Below, one piece after another: positions 1 through 10,318 of a stretch of 64,000 nt of DNA (position 1 is its first letter; each line of letters opens with the position of its first letter). Source of the DNA: Babylonia areolata. Its lineage: Eukaryota; Mollusca; Gastropoda; Neogastropoda; Buccinidae. The stretch spans positions 99,279,168 through 99,343,167 of the forward strand of contig NC_134876.1 of the NCBI RefSeq assembly GCF_041734735.1. Direction: 5' to 3'. The notes beneath the pieces are model-generated. The model was not told the origin of the DNA, searched no databases, and saw only the letters and a list, made by a program, of their open reading frames with translations. The position numbers and the translations under genes are program-made.

Positions 1-2127
1 CAGACAGGTAACAGAGAAACAGACAGGTAACAGAGTAACAGACAGTGCAGACAGGTAACAAAGTAACAGACAGGTAACAGAGTAACAGACAGTGCAGACA
101 GGTAACAAAGTAACAGACAGGTACCAGAGTAACAGACAGTGCAGACAGGTAACAGAGAAACAGACAGGTAACAGAGTAACATACAGGTAACAGAGTAACA
201 GACAGTGCAGACAGGTAACAGAGAAACAGACAGGTAACAGAGTAACAGACAGGTAACAGAGTAACAGACAGTGCAGACAGGTAACAGAGTAACAGACAGG
301 TAACAGACAGTGCAGACAGGTAACAGAGTAACAGACAGGTAACAGAGTAACAGACAGTGCAGACAGGTAACAGAGTAACAGACAGGTAACAGACAGTGCA
401 GACAGGTAACAGAGAAACAGACAGGTAACAGAGTAACAGACAGTGCAGACAGGTAACAGACAGTGCAGACAGGTACCAGAGTAACAGACAGGTAACAGAG
501 TAACAGACAGTGCAGACAGGTAACAGAGTAACAGACAGGTAACAGAGTAACAGACAGTGCAGACAGGTAACAGACAGTGCAGACAGGTAACAGAGTAACA
601 GACAGGTAACAGAGTAACAGACAGTGCAGACAGGTAACAGAGTAACAGACAGTGCAGACAGGTAACAGACAGTGCAGACAGGTAACAGAGTAACAGACAG
701 GTAACAGAGTAACAGACAGGTAACAGAGTAACAGACAGTGCAGACAGGTAACAGAGAAACAGACAGGTAACAGAGTAACAGACAGTGCAGACAGGTAACA
801 GACAGTGCAGACAGGTAACAGAGTAACAGACAGGTAACAGAGTAACAGACAGTGCAGACAGGTAACAGAGTAACAGACAGTGCAGACAGGTAACAGACAG
901 TGCAGACAGGTAACAGACAGTGCAGACAGGTAACAGAGTAACAGACAGGTAACAGAGTAACAGACAGTGCAGACAGGTAACAGACAGTGCAGACAGGTAA
1001 CAGAGTAACAGACAGGTAACAGAGTAACAGACAGTGCAGACAGGTAACAGAGTAACAGACAGGTAACAGAGTAACAGACAGTGCAGACAGGTAACAGAGT
1101 AACAGACAGGTAACAGAGTAACACGGCAGACAGTTAACAGGTTGACAGACAGTGCAGACAGGTAACAGAGTAACAGACAGGCAACAGAGTAACAGACAGT
1201 GCAGACAGGTAACAGAGTAACAGACAGGTAACAGACAGTGCAGACAGGTAACAGAGTAACAGACAGGTAACAGAGTAACAGACAGTGCAGACAGGTAACA
1301 GAGTAACAGACAGGTAACAGACAGTGCAGACAGGTACCAGAGTAACAGACAGGTAACAGACAGTGCAGACAGGTAACAGAGAAACAGACAGGTAACAGAC
1401 AGTGCAGACAGGTACCAGAGTAACAGACAGGTAACAGAGTAACAGAGTAACAGACAGGTAACAGAGTAACAGACAGGTAACAGACAGTGCAGACAGGTAA
1501 CAGAGTAACAGACAGGTAACAGACAGTGCAGACAGGTACCAGAGTAACAGACAGGTAACAGAGTAACAGACAGTGCAGACAGGTAACAGAGTAACAGACA
1601 GGTAACAGAGTAACAGACAGGTAACAGACAGTGCAGACAGGTAACAGAGTAACAGACAGGTAACAGAGTAACAGACAGGTAACAGACAGTGCAGACAGGT
1701 AACAGAGTAACAGACAGGTAACAGACAGTGCAGACAGGTAACAGAGTAACAGACAGGTAACAGACAGTGCAGACAGGTAACAGAGTAACAGACAGGTAAC
1801 AGAGAAACAGACAGGTAACAGAGAAACAGACAGTGCAGACAGGTAACAGAGTAACAGACAGGTAACAGACAGTGCAGACAGGTAACAGAGAAACAGACAG
1901 GTAACAGAGAAACAGACAGGTAACAGAGTAACACGGCAGACAGTTAACAGGTTGACAGACAGGTAACAGAGTAACAGACAGGTAACAGACAGTGCAGACA
2001 GGTAACAGAGAAACAGACAGGTAACAGAGAAACAGACAGTGCAGACAGGTAACAGAGTAACAGACAGGTAACAGAGTAACACGGCAGACAGTTAACAGGT
2101 TGACAGACAGTGCAGACAAGTAAGAGA
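1..2127. repeat. Minisatellite built from three short words
   Basis: The whole stretch can be parsed into three words: CAGACAGGTAA (11 bp), CAGAGTAA (8 bp) and CAGACAGTG (9 bp), in varying order, with rare variants such as CAGAGAAA and GGTACC. The words recur in short phrases without one fixed period. The array runs off the left edge of the window. It keeps a long open frame on the minus strand (1134-1934), which reflects word composition rather than a gene. Confidence 0.95.
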
Positions 2128-2284
2128 CTGAAAAGAAACAGACACACAGACAGACAACAGACAGACAAGACAAACATGGTGTGGTGCTGTTGCCGGACCA
2201 TGTTACTGAGCATGGCTAGCGGTGTGGGTGAGAAATTACACTGCCTCTCGCTCTCTGCGTCTGTGACTGGGCCCGGAGGTAGGG

Positions 2285-2416
2285 ATGTGCGTATGTGTGT
2301 GTGTGCGTGCGTGTGTGTGTGTGTGTGCGTGCGTGTGTGTGTGCGTGCGTGTGTGTGTGTGTGTGTGTGTGTTCTTCTTTCTGTTTGTGTGTGTCTGTGT
2401 GTGTGCGTGTGTGTTC

Positions 2417-2477
<61 letters not shown>
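2285..2477. repeat. (TG)n microsatellite with TGCG and TTCTTTC interruptions
   Basis: Nearly pure TG dinucleotides on the plus strand with scattered C substitutions and two copies of an interrupting TTCTTCTTTCTG segment, which shows that part of the tract has been duplicated. Confidence 0.9.
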
Positions 2478-2478
<1 letters not shown>

Positions 2479-2639
2479 GTGTGTGATGTCTGCATGGGTT
2501 TAGTGTCTGGCTTTCTTTTTACCTTCTCTACTTAGAAAATCCCCCACCACCACCACCACCACCCGGGAACCCACCCCTCTCCCCACCCCTCCTCCCCACC
2601 ACCCACCCCCTCACCTCCGGCCCCATTCCTCAAGAAACC

Positions 2640-2666
2640 CCTCTCCCTCTCTCTCTCCTCGCACCA

Positions 2667-2726
<60 letters not shown>

Positions 2727-3190
2727 GTCTCCCTCCCTCCCCCCTCTCTCTCTCTCCGTTTCTCTATCTCGCTCTTTCGCTCTCTCTCTCCGTCTCTCTC
2801 CCTCCCTCGCTCTCTCCCCCTCTCTCTCCCCCCCCTCTCTCTCGCTCTCTCTCTCTCCTCGTCTCCCTCCCCCTCTCTCCCCCCCCTCTCTCTCCGTTTC
2901 TCTGTCTCGCTCTCTCTCTCTGTCTCTCTCCGTCTCTCTCCCTCCCTCCCTCCTCTCTCTCTCTCTCCGTTTCTCTGTCTCGCTCTCTCTCTCTCTGTCT
3001 CTCTCCGTCTCTCTCCCTCCCTCCCTCCTCTCTCTCTCTCTCTCCGTTTCTCTGTCTCGGTCTCTCTCTCTCTCTCTCTCTCCGTCTCTCTCCCTCCCTC
3101 GCTCTCTCCCCTCTCTCTCTCCCTCCTCTCTCTCTCTCTCTCCCCCCCCCCTCTCTCTCCCCTGTCTCTCTCTCTCTCTCTCTCCCCCCC

Positions 3191-3262
<72 letters not shown>
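2640..3262. repeat. Pyrimidine-rich (CT)n tract
   Basis: About 620 bp almost entirely of C and T on the plus strand, mainly CTCTCT with CCCTCCC blocks and occasional CGTTTCTCTGTCTCG units that recur three to four times. The long open frames here on the minus strand (Arg/Glu-rich) are composition artefacts. Confidence 0.95.
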
Positions 3263-3433
3263 TCCCCACATCTTTTGCTGATGTGTGTGTGTTGTTGTTT
3301 GTCTGTTTGCTGTTGGATCTACCACGTTCCCCACCTCTGCTCCTGTTTCCACTCCCCTCAGTGCTCTGCTTGTGTTTGGGGCTTCACGAGTGTATTAGCT
3401 CGCTGATGTCTGCTGCTGGGGTCTCGTCAGTAG

Positions 3434-3585
3434 ATGTTGTTAGTGTCTGTCTGTCTGTCTGTCTGTTTCTCTGTCTCTGCGTCTGTCTGCCTTTGTCTCC
3501 CTGTGTCTGTCTGTCAGTGTGTCTGTCTGTCTGTCTTTCTGTGTTTGTCTGCCTGGGTTTATCTGTCTGTCTGTCCGTCTCTGGA
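3434..3585. repeat. (TGTC)n microsatellite
   Basis: Imperfect TGTC/TCTG tetranucleotide repeat lying between the pyrimidine-rich and purine-rich tracts. Confidence 0.85.
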
Positions 3586-3674
3586 TGAAGAGGGCAAAAA
3601 GACAGAAGAAAAAAAGAAAGAGAAGCTTTGGCTTTGACGATGTAGACAACAACTGGGGCACAGTGTTTGATTTC

Positions 3675-4292
3675 TCTGTCGGAAGAGAGAGAGGGGGGAA
3701 GGGAGAGAGAGGGGGGAGAGAGAAAGAGAGAGAGATGAAGGGAGAGACAGAGAGGAAGGGAGAGAGAGGGGGGGAGAGAGGAAGGGGAGAGAGAGGAAGG
3801 GGAGAGAGAAAGAGAGTGAGATGAAGGGAGAGGGAGAGAGAGGAAGGGAGAGAGGGAGGGAGAGAGAGAGAGGGAGGAGGGAGGGAGGGAGAGAGAGAGA
3901 GGAAGGAAGGGAGGGAGGGAGAGGGAGGGAGAGAGAGAAAGAGAGGAAGGGAGGGAGAGAGAGAGCAAGGGAGGGAGAGGGAGAGAGGGAGGAATGATGG
4001 AGGGAGAGAGAGAGAGGAAGGGAGGGAGAGAGAGAGAAAGAGAGGAAGGGAGGGAGAGAGGAAGGGAAGGGAGAGAGAGAGGGAGGAATGGAGAGAGAGA
4101 GAGTGGAAGGGAGGGAGAGAGAGAGAGGAAGGGAGGGAGAGAGAGAGAGAGAGAGGAAGGGAGAGAGAGAGAGAAGGGAGGGAGAGAGAGAGGAAGGGAG
4201 GGAGGAAGACAAGAAGAGAGAGGGGGGAGAGAGAGGGGAAGGGAAAGTGAAAGAAAGAGAAAGAGTGAGAGAGAGAGAGGGGGGGAGGGGTA
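3675..4292. repeat. Purine-rich (GA)n tract
   Basis: About 620 bp of nearly pure A and G on the plus strand, with GGAGGGAGAGAGAGAGAGGA-type units. It is the strand-complement in character of the pyrimidine tract at 2640-3262, with about 410 bp between them. Ser/Leu/Pro-rich open frames on the minus strand are artefacts. Confidence 0.95.
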
Positions 4293-4473
4293 CCTGGTAC
4301 ACCACTGCCACACACTCTCTGACCTGGTTGTCTCGGTTCTTTGTGTGGTGTGTGTCTGCAGTGGGGTCGCCGAGTGAAGGGTGATATGCTGGCGTAGTTC
4401 GTGCACTGGCAGTGCGTCAGTGTCTGTGTGTGTGCCTCGGATTTGAAGCGCGGAGCGTGCGTAAAAAGTTTAC

Positions 4474-4475
4474 CC

Positions 4476-4537
<62 letters not shown>

Positions 4538-4591
4538 CATAAAAACATTCTTTTTTTAAACTTTTTTTCACTTCGAGTGGCATTGGACGTG

Positions 4592-4629
<38 letters not shown>

Positions 4630-4790
4630 GTGTGTGCGGCGTGTGTGTGTGTGTGTGTGTGTGCCAGTTGCAACACCCACGCTCATCGAGTCCCCTAACA
4701 CCCCCCCCACCCACCCACCCACACACACACACACTGGCACACACACACACACACACACACCACCACCACCACCACCCGCTACGTCCCTCA
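4474..4790. repeat. Compound microsatellites: (AT)n(AG)n, (TG)n, (CA)n(CCA)n
   Basis: An AT run then an AG run at 4474-4534, a TG run at 4594-4663, and CCCA, CA and CCA runs at 4700-4780. No coding signal is visible. Confidence 0.85.
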
Positions 4791-4799
4791 CGCGGACAC

Positions 4800-5071
4800 T
4801 TCAAAGCTCACGGGTGCAAACTCGTGATCGCTTTAAAAACGAAACATGTGATGATAAAAAGTTCATGGACACGTTGATTGCTTTTTCGTGGGACAGAGAC
4901 GTCAATCCCTCAAAAAACTGACAAAAACAAAACCACGAAAACAACGGCGAAAGGGCAAAACCGGTAAACACTGACTCTCCCCTCCCCTCCCCCCCCCCCC
5001 CACCCCCACCCCACACCCCCACCTCTCTCTGTCCCAATCCGTCCCCCCACTGACACCACCCTCATCCGTCT

Positions 5072-5104
<33 letters not shown>

Positions 5105-5190
5105 GGCGACACACCTGACTCGGATTGCACCCAACACGTTCGTCTCATAACTGACAAAAAATGATATCCTTCGACAGTGGAGATGGGGCG
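4800..5190. other. Non-genic stretch with poly-C and poly-A runs
   Basis: Holds a C-rich run near 4980-5010 and an A run at about 5072-5104. I see no exon, RNA gene or named repeat. Confidence 0.6.
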
Positions 5191-6090
5191 ATTGTATTGT
5201 ATTGTATTGTATTGTATTGTGTTGCGTTGTGTTTCGTTGTCACAGTGTTTCGTTGTGTTGTATTGTATTGTATTGTATTGTGTTGCATTGTGTTGTATTA
5301 TGTTGTATTGCGCTGTATTGTATTGCATTGTATTGCGTTGTGCTGTGTTGCGTTGTGTTGTATTGTATTGCGTTGTACTGTATTGTATTGTATTGCGCTG
5401 TGTTGTATTGTATTGTATTGCGTTGCGTTGCGTTATTTTGTAGTGTAGTGTAGTGTAGTGTCGTGTAGTGTTGCGTAGTGCATTGCATTGCACTGCATTG
5501 CATTATGTTGCATCGCATCGTATCGTATCGGATTGGATTGGATTGGATTGGATGCATTGCATTGGAAAGCGTTGCATTACATTGCCGCCGTTACATCGCG
5601 GCGTCAGTTGTAGTGTAGTTTTGTGTAGCTAAGTGTAGTCTCGTGTAGTCTAGTGTACTGCACTGCACTGTATTGCATTGCATTGTGTTATAATTATTGT
5701 GTTGTATCACATTGCATTGCATTGTGTTATAATTATTGTGTTGTATCACATTGCATTGGATTGTGTTGTAATTATTGTGTTGTATCACATTGCATTGGAT
5801 TGTGTTGTATTGCATTGTAACATATTGTATCGTATCGTATCGTATCGTGTTGGATTGGACTGCACTGCATTATAGTGTAGTGTAGTGTAGTGTAGTGTAG
5901 AGTAGTGTAGTGTAGTGTACTGGTGTAGTGTAGTGTAGTGTAGTGTAGCGTAGTGTACTGTAGTGTAGTGTAGCGTAGTGTAGTGTAGTGTAGCGTAGTG
6001 TAGTGTAGAGTAGTGTAGTGTAGTGTAGCGCACTGTATTGCAGTACATCGCATTGTGTTCTACTGATTGCATTGCATTTTATTTTATTCA
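5191..6090. repeat. Pentanucleotide array (TATTG/TGTTG/TAGTG variants)
   Basis: Long array of five-base units on the plus strand, starting as ATTGT and drifting through TGTTG, CATTG and GTAGT blocks. A GTAGT-rich block lies at about 5870-6030, and a short locally duplicated block (ATTATTGTGTTGTATCACATT) recurs three times near 5690-5790. The unit is the complement of the ACAAT-like 3' tails of the SINE family called A below, so the array may have grown from a SINE tail; that origin is inference. Confidence 0.9.
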
Positions 6091-6106
6091 GGTATCGTAT
6101 TGTATC

Positions 6107-6494
6107 AGTTTCAGTTTCGGACAAATCCATATACGCTACACCACATCTGCTCAGCAGAGGTCTGACCACTGAGCAGCATAACCCAATGCGCTTGTCAGGC
6201 CGGCTTGAGTTCATGCTTATGTATTCTGTGTCGCCCATCAAAGTGGAAATTTACAGGACACTTTCCAGAATGTTGCCATGGGCTCTTTTTCAGTGCCTAC
6301 TGCACACCCCGGGACTTTGATCGGTTCATCGTCTCATTCCAAAAGACAAGATGCACGGGGTTGATTTTCCTGTCCGGTCAAACTTCGAAGAAAGGGTAAG
6401 GGCGGGATTCGAACCCAGACCCTCACAGATACTGTACATGACTGGCAGATATGCTCCTCCATCCTGTTGTCCTCCATCCTGCCGCCTTCCTCCT
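6107..6494 (-). mobile_element. SINE family B, near full length
   Basis: Reads on the minus strand from a tRNA-like head at the right end (GGGATTCGAACCC near 6400 is the complement of a B box) through a central domain to a 3' end at 6107-6160 containing TCCATATACGCTACACCACA. It matches the copy at 39193-39540 in opposite orientation. It interrupts the pentanucleotide array. Confidence 0.85.
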
Positions 6495-6862
6495 TCTATT
6501 ATCGTATCGTGTTGTGTTGTGTTGTGTTGTACTGTAGTGCATTGTATTGTATTGTCACGTGTATCGTATGGTATCGTATCGTATTGTGTTGTGTTGTACT
6601 GTACTGCATTGTATTGTATTGTCACGTGTATCGTATCGTATCGTATCGTATTGTGTTGTGTTGTGTTGTACTGTAGTGCATTGTATTGTATTGTCACGTG
6701 TATCGTATCGTATCGTATCGTATTGTGTTGTGTTGTACTGTACTGCATTGTATTGTATTGTCACGTGTATCGTATCGTATCGTATTGTACTGTATTGCAT
6801 TGTATTGTATTGTCACGTGTATTGTATTGAATTGTATTGTATTGTATTGTATTGTAGACCAT
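6495..6862. repeat. Pentanucleotide array with a higher-order unit carrying CACGTG
   Basis: TATTG/TATCG/TGTTG units continue beyond the SINE. A longer unit of about 67-72 bp, each with one GTCACGTGTATCG segment, repeats five times (CACGTG near 6556, 6623, 6695, 6762 and 6814). Confidence 0.9.
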
Positions 6863-6957
6863 CACTCAAGATGTAGGCAGATGTCTGACAGGACCATAAC
6901 CAGTCGACTGACCCTGACCGTGGACACTGGCTTTCTGTTCTTCTCCTCATTCTTCAC

Positions 6958-7060
6958 ACGGAGGATGGTGCCAAAATGGTCAAGACGCTTACTGCTGTGT
7001 CGATGTTGTCGAGCGTATATGGATTTCTCCAGACGCAGTGACGCCTCCTTGAGAAACCCA
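6958..7060 (+). mobile_element. SINE family B, internally deleted
   Basis: Begins with a head-like GGAGGATGGTGCCAAAATGG and GACGCTTA, then jumps directly to the family's 3' end (GCGTATATGGATTTCTCC, GTGACGCCTCCTTGAGAAAC). The central domain is missing, so this is a short head-to-tail remnant. Confidence 0.7.
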
Positions 7061-7117
7061 GTGAACCTGAAACTGTTCTCCGGCGACGGCTGCGCCGTGC
7101 TCTGGCGCTGTGCTGTG

Positions 7118-7119
<2 letters not shown>

Positions 7120-7153
<34 letters not shown>
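7120..7153. repeat. (TG)n microsatellite
   Basis: Short TG run between the SINE remnant and the tRNA gene. Confidence 0.8.
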
Positions 7154-7156
<3 letters not shown>

Positions 7157-7241
7157 CGTGCGCACGCGTGTACATGTTTGAAAGCCGGAGAGACAGCAGC
7201 GAACGATCCTGTTCGGTGAAGAACAATGATACTAACATGAC

Positions 7242-7313
7242 GGGCCTGTGGCGCAATGGATAACGCGTCTGACTACGGATCAGAAGATTCCAGGTTCGAA
7301 TCCTGGCAGGCTC

Positions 7314-7314
<1 letters not shown>
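7242..7314 (+). tRNA. tRNA-Arg (anticodon ACG)
   Basis: A complete 73-nt cloverleaf can be drawn. The acceptor stem GGGCCTG pairs with CAGGCTC (one G-U). The D arm contains the A box TGGCGCAATGGATAACGCG. The anticodon stem TCTGA/TCAGA encloses the loop CTACGGA with ACG at positions 34-36, which reads Arg CGN codons after A34-to-inosine editing. The T arm is CCAGG-TTCGAAT-CCTGG, and the B box GGTTCGAATCC is intact. The discriminator base is G. A run of more than 20 T follows directly and serves as an RNA polymerase III terminator. All stems are intact, unlike the SINE heads nearby, so I take it as a real gene and not a SINE head. Confidence 0.93.

Positions 7315-7315
<1 letters not shown>

Positions 7316-7342
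<27 letters not shown>
7316..7342 (+). terminator. Poly-T run, Pol III terminator of tRNA-Arg
   Basis: Uninterrupted T run starting two bases after the tRNA 3' end. Four or more T on the coding strand is the standard Pol III stop. Confidence 0.85.
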
Positions 7343-7344
<2 letters not shown>

Positions 7345-7394
7345 GTTCTTCTTCTTCTTTTTCACCAAATTACTTGCTTTTACGTATCTTTCAC

Positions 7395-7397
<3 letters not shown>

Positions 7398-7473
<76 letters not shown>

Positions 7474-7478
7474 ATATA
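7398..7478. repeat. (AT)n microsatellite
   Basis: About 80 bp of alternating TA, downstream of the tRNA gene. Confidence 0.9.
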
Positions 7479-7811
7479 TGTATTGTATTGACTCTTTTTG
7501 TTTCTTCTTGTTTGGCTGATTATTGTATGATGTTTCATTTTATGTCACTCAAACCTAGAGTATGCTCTCAAAGCCAGACCTTCGCCTACATAATTATAAT
7601 GATATGGGGGAGTCCCTCAGTCCCCAAGCTTCAGTTGACTCCACTGAGGAAACTCAGTGAAACTTGCAGTGATACTGGTCAGTTTAGCACAGCACTGACA
7701 AACATACCGTGCAGCAGGACAGACATGTACAGAGAAAACAAACACTGACACGCCCATTATAGGGGGAGGGGGTACTAATGTGGGGGAAATGACAGAAGGT
7801 GGAACTGAAGA

Positions 7812-7950
7812 CTGAGGACGAAGAGGAGGAGGAGATGAAGAAGAAGAAGAAAGAGAACCACAACAACAACAACAAGAGCAACAACAACGACGACGACGAC
7901 GAAGACGACGACAACAACAACAGCAACAAAACAACAACTTCAGAGGGTCC
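7812..7950. repeat. Trinucleotide tracts (GAA, CAA, CGA)
   Basis: Successive blocks of GAA/GAG, CAA and CGA triplets. Open frames over it encode homopolymer runs and are not supported as a gene. Confidence 0.85.
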
Positions 7951-8050
7951 AAAGTGAAGGGGAAGAAGAAGAAGGGCCGCCAAGGAGAAGACTCGGAGAA
8001 AAAGAAGTCGAAGTATCTCAAGGAGGCGTCATTCAGTGCGCAGTTCGGAC

Positions 8051-8448
8051 AACACACAACATTTGCATTTGCATTTCTCTTTTTATCACAACAGATTTCC
8101 CTGTGTGAAATTCGGGCTGCTCTCCCCAGGGAGAGCGCGTCGCTACACTACAGCGCCTTCCATTTTTTTTGTATTTTTTCCTGCGTGCAGTTTTATTTGT
8201 CTTTCCTACCGAAGTGGATTTTTCTACAGAATTTTGCCAGGAACAACCCTTTTGTTGCCGTGGGTTCTTTTACGTGCGCTAAGTGCATGCTGCACACGGC
8301 ACCTCGGTTTATCGTCTCATCCGAATGACTAGCGTCCAGACCACCACTCAAGGTCTAGTGGAGGGGGAGAAAATATCGGCGGCTGAGCCGTGATTCGAAC
8401 CAGCGCGCTCAGATTCTTTCGCTTCCTAGGCAGACGCATCACTCCACA
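8051..8448 (-). mobile_element. SINE family A, near full length
   Basis: Minus-strand copy. The 3' module (CTCTCCCCAGGGAGAGCG on plus) lies at the left and the central domain in the middle (near 8210-8320). The tRNA-like head with a B-box complement (GATTCGAACC) lies at 8392-8401. The same order in the opposite sense is seen at 9168-9585. Confidence 0.88.
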
Positions 8449-8735
8449 TTGACTGACAGGGCAGATGCCCCACAGTAGCACTGATTACCCAACGCGCTTG
8501 TCAGGCCTTGAGCGCAAGCTTATATATTGGTGTACCTATCGTACATGTCAGAGTGGATTTCTTCTACAGAGTTTTGCCAGATGACATCATGTTTCATCAT
8601 CGTCTCAGTCATCCAAAATGATAGACGCTCAGTTTGATTTTCCAGTCAAACTTTGAAGAAAGGGCGAGAGCGGGATTCGAACCCAGACTCTCACGGACAC
8701 TGCACTGGCAAGCAAAACAGTGAATTCGGCACTTC
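8449..8735 (-). mobile_element. SINE family B, partial, abutting a family A copy
   Basis: Contains the ACCCAACGCGCTTGTCAGGC 3' module, a shortened central domain (GTCAGAGTGGATTTCTTCTA), the family-specific TTTGATTTTCCAGTCAAAC block and a head with GGGATTCGAACCC. About 60 bp of the central domain seen in other copies is missing. Confidence 0.82.
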
Positions 8736-9167
8736 CCTGCTGCGTGAGATGAGAATTTGCAGATTCATGACAACAGGGGCGTGACAACTCAAGGCCAGTA
8801 ACCGTTTATGAACAGTGCAAGAAAGTCGAAATTGAGTTGTTGCCCTTAACTCTCGAGGGCCATTCTGCACACTTGACAAGACTACAAGAGAAATAAGGAG
8901 ACAGATATTCATAAAAATTATACAGAGAGGGCACTGGAGGGGTGTAAAGTGAGAGGGGGGGGGGGTACATGGGGACAGGCAGACAAACAGAGAGTGAGAA
9001 AGGTTAGGTTGATGGATGGGGGAGGGGGAGGAAGATGGAGATATTATAAAAATCACAAAGTATAGGGGTCTATGAAGGAGAGAAAGGAAGGAAGAAAGAA
9101 CGCGGGAAAAGTACGAAGATATGCGTTGCGATGCACACGTTTGCATGCACACGTGTCATGTATGTGG

Positions 9168-9585
9168 AGCAGTGGCCTAGTAGTAACGCGTCCGCCTAGG
9201 GACTGAGAGAATCTGAGCGCACTGGTTCGAATCCTACAGTGCCTGGCAGTATTGTTTCCCCCTCCACTAGATATTGAGTGGTGGTCTGGACGCTAGTCAT
9301 TCGGATAAGTCGATATACCAAGGTCACGTGTGCAGCATGCGCTTAGCGTACGAAAAAGAACGCACGCCAAAAAATAGTTGTCCCTGGCAATATTCTGTAT
9401 TTTTAAAAAAAAATCCCGATTCGATAAGAAAACAAATAAAATTGAAGGCAGGGGAAAAAAAATAAAATAATGGGTGGCGCTCTCAGTGTAGCGACGCACT
9501 CACCATGGGGAGAGCAGCCCGAATTTCACACAGGGAACACCGCTGTGCAAAGGAGTAATACAATATAAAACAATGCAATGCCTGT
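9168..9585 (+). mobile_element. SINE family A, full length
   Basis: The tRNA-derived head starts GAGCAGTGGCCTAGTAGTAA (A-box region) with B box GGTTCGAATCC at 9224-9234. Then come the family A block around TATTGAGTGGTGGTCTGG, the central domain (ATTCGGATAAGTCGATA to CCCGATTCGATAAG), and a 3' module TGGGTGGCGCTCTCAGTG with GGGGAGAGCAGCCCGAATTT. It ends in an ACAAT-type tail. This is the best reference copy of family A in the window. Confidence 0.9.
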
Positions 9586-9592
9586 GTGTGTG

Positions 9593-9636
<44 letters not shown>

Positions 9637-9956
9637 GTGTGTGTGCGTGTGTTTGTGTGTATGTGTGTGTGTGTGTGGTGCATGCGTGCGTGCGCGTTTG
9701 TATGTGTATGTGTGTATGTGCGTGTGTGTGTGCATCAGTCTCTGTGTGTGCACGTGTGTGTGTCCGTGCGTGTTTGTGTGTGTGTGTGTGTGTGCGCGCG
9801 TGCGTGCGTGCGTGTTTGTGTGTGTGTGTGTGTGTGTGCACGTGTGTGTGTGTGTGTGTGTGTCAGTGCCAGTGCATGCATGTATGTGTGTCAGTGTCAG
9901 TGCACGTGTGTGTGTGTGTGTGCGTGTTTGTGTGTGTGTGTGCGTGCGTGCACAGT
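9584..9956. repeat. (TG)n microsatellite, long and interrupted
   Basis: About 370 bp of TG with C and A interruptions, immediately after the SINE tail. Cys/Val-rich open frames here are artefacts. Confidence 0.92.
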
Positions 9957-10195
9957 ACTAGTAGTTGTTGTTCATCCATAATGCTGTTCTGTTCCCACAA
10001 TGTTCAAATGTTGATCAGTGATCAAAATGCTGGAAAGAGAGAGGGGGGATGGGGTAAGGGGGGTGGGGGGGTACGAGGTTCTGTGGGACTTGCATGATCT
10101 TATTTTCTTATTTATCATCATTATTGTGTTTTTATTTTATCTTAATTTATTGTCATTATCTTCTCTTTTCTTCTTTTTTTCTTTTTTTTTTCCCT

Positions 10196-10318
10196 CAATG
10201 CCTGACAAAGCGCGTTGGATTATGCTGCTGGTCAGGCACCTGCTTGGCAGATGTGGTGTAGCGTATATGGGTTTGTCCGAACGCAGTGACGCTTCCTTGA
10301 GCTACTGATACTGATACC
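10196..10318 (+). mobile_element. SINE family B, 3' fragment
   Basis: Only the 3' module remains: CCTGACAAAGCGCGTTGG, GTCAGGCACCTGCTTGGCAG, GTGTAGCGTATATGGGTTTG, then a GATACTGATACC tail. The head and central domain are absent. Confidence 0.85.

Noticed and set aside
1134-1934. Long minus-strand open frame rich in Cys/Leu/Val
   Set aside because: It lies wholly in the three-word minisatellite, repeats with the words and has no start context, domain or codon signature of a gene.
2532-4540. Several open frames encoding Arg/Glu or Ser/Leu/Pro runs
   Set aside because: They are translations of CT and GA simple repeats on both strands.
5071-6876. Overlapping open frames rich in Tyr/Cys/Val or Asn/Thr
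   Set aside because: They come from the pentanucleotide array; frames exist on both strands with equal quality.
7617-8057. Minus-strand open frame over GAA/CAA/CGA triplets
   Set aside because: Triplet repeats keep frames open. It also overlaps SINE sequence at its end and has no domain.
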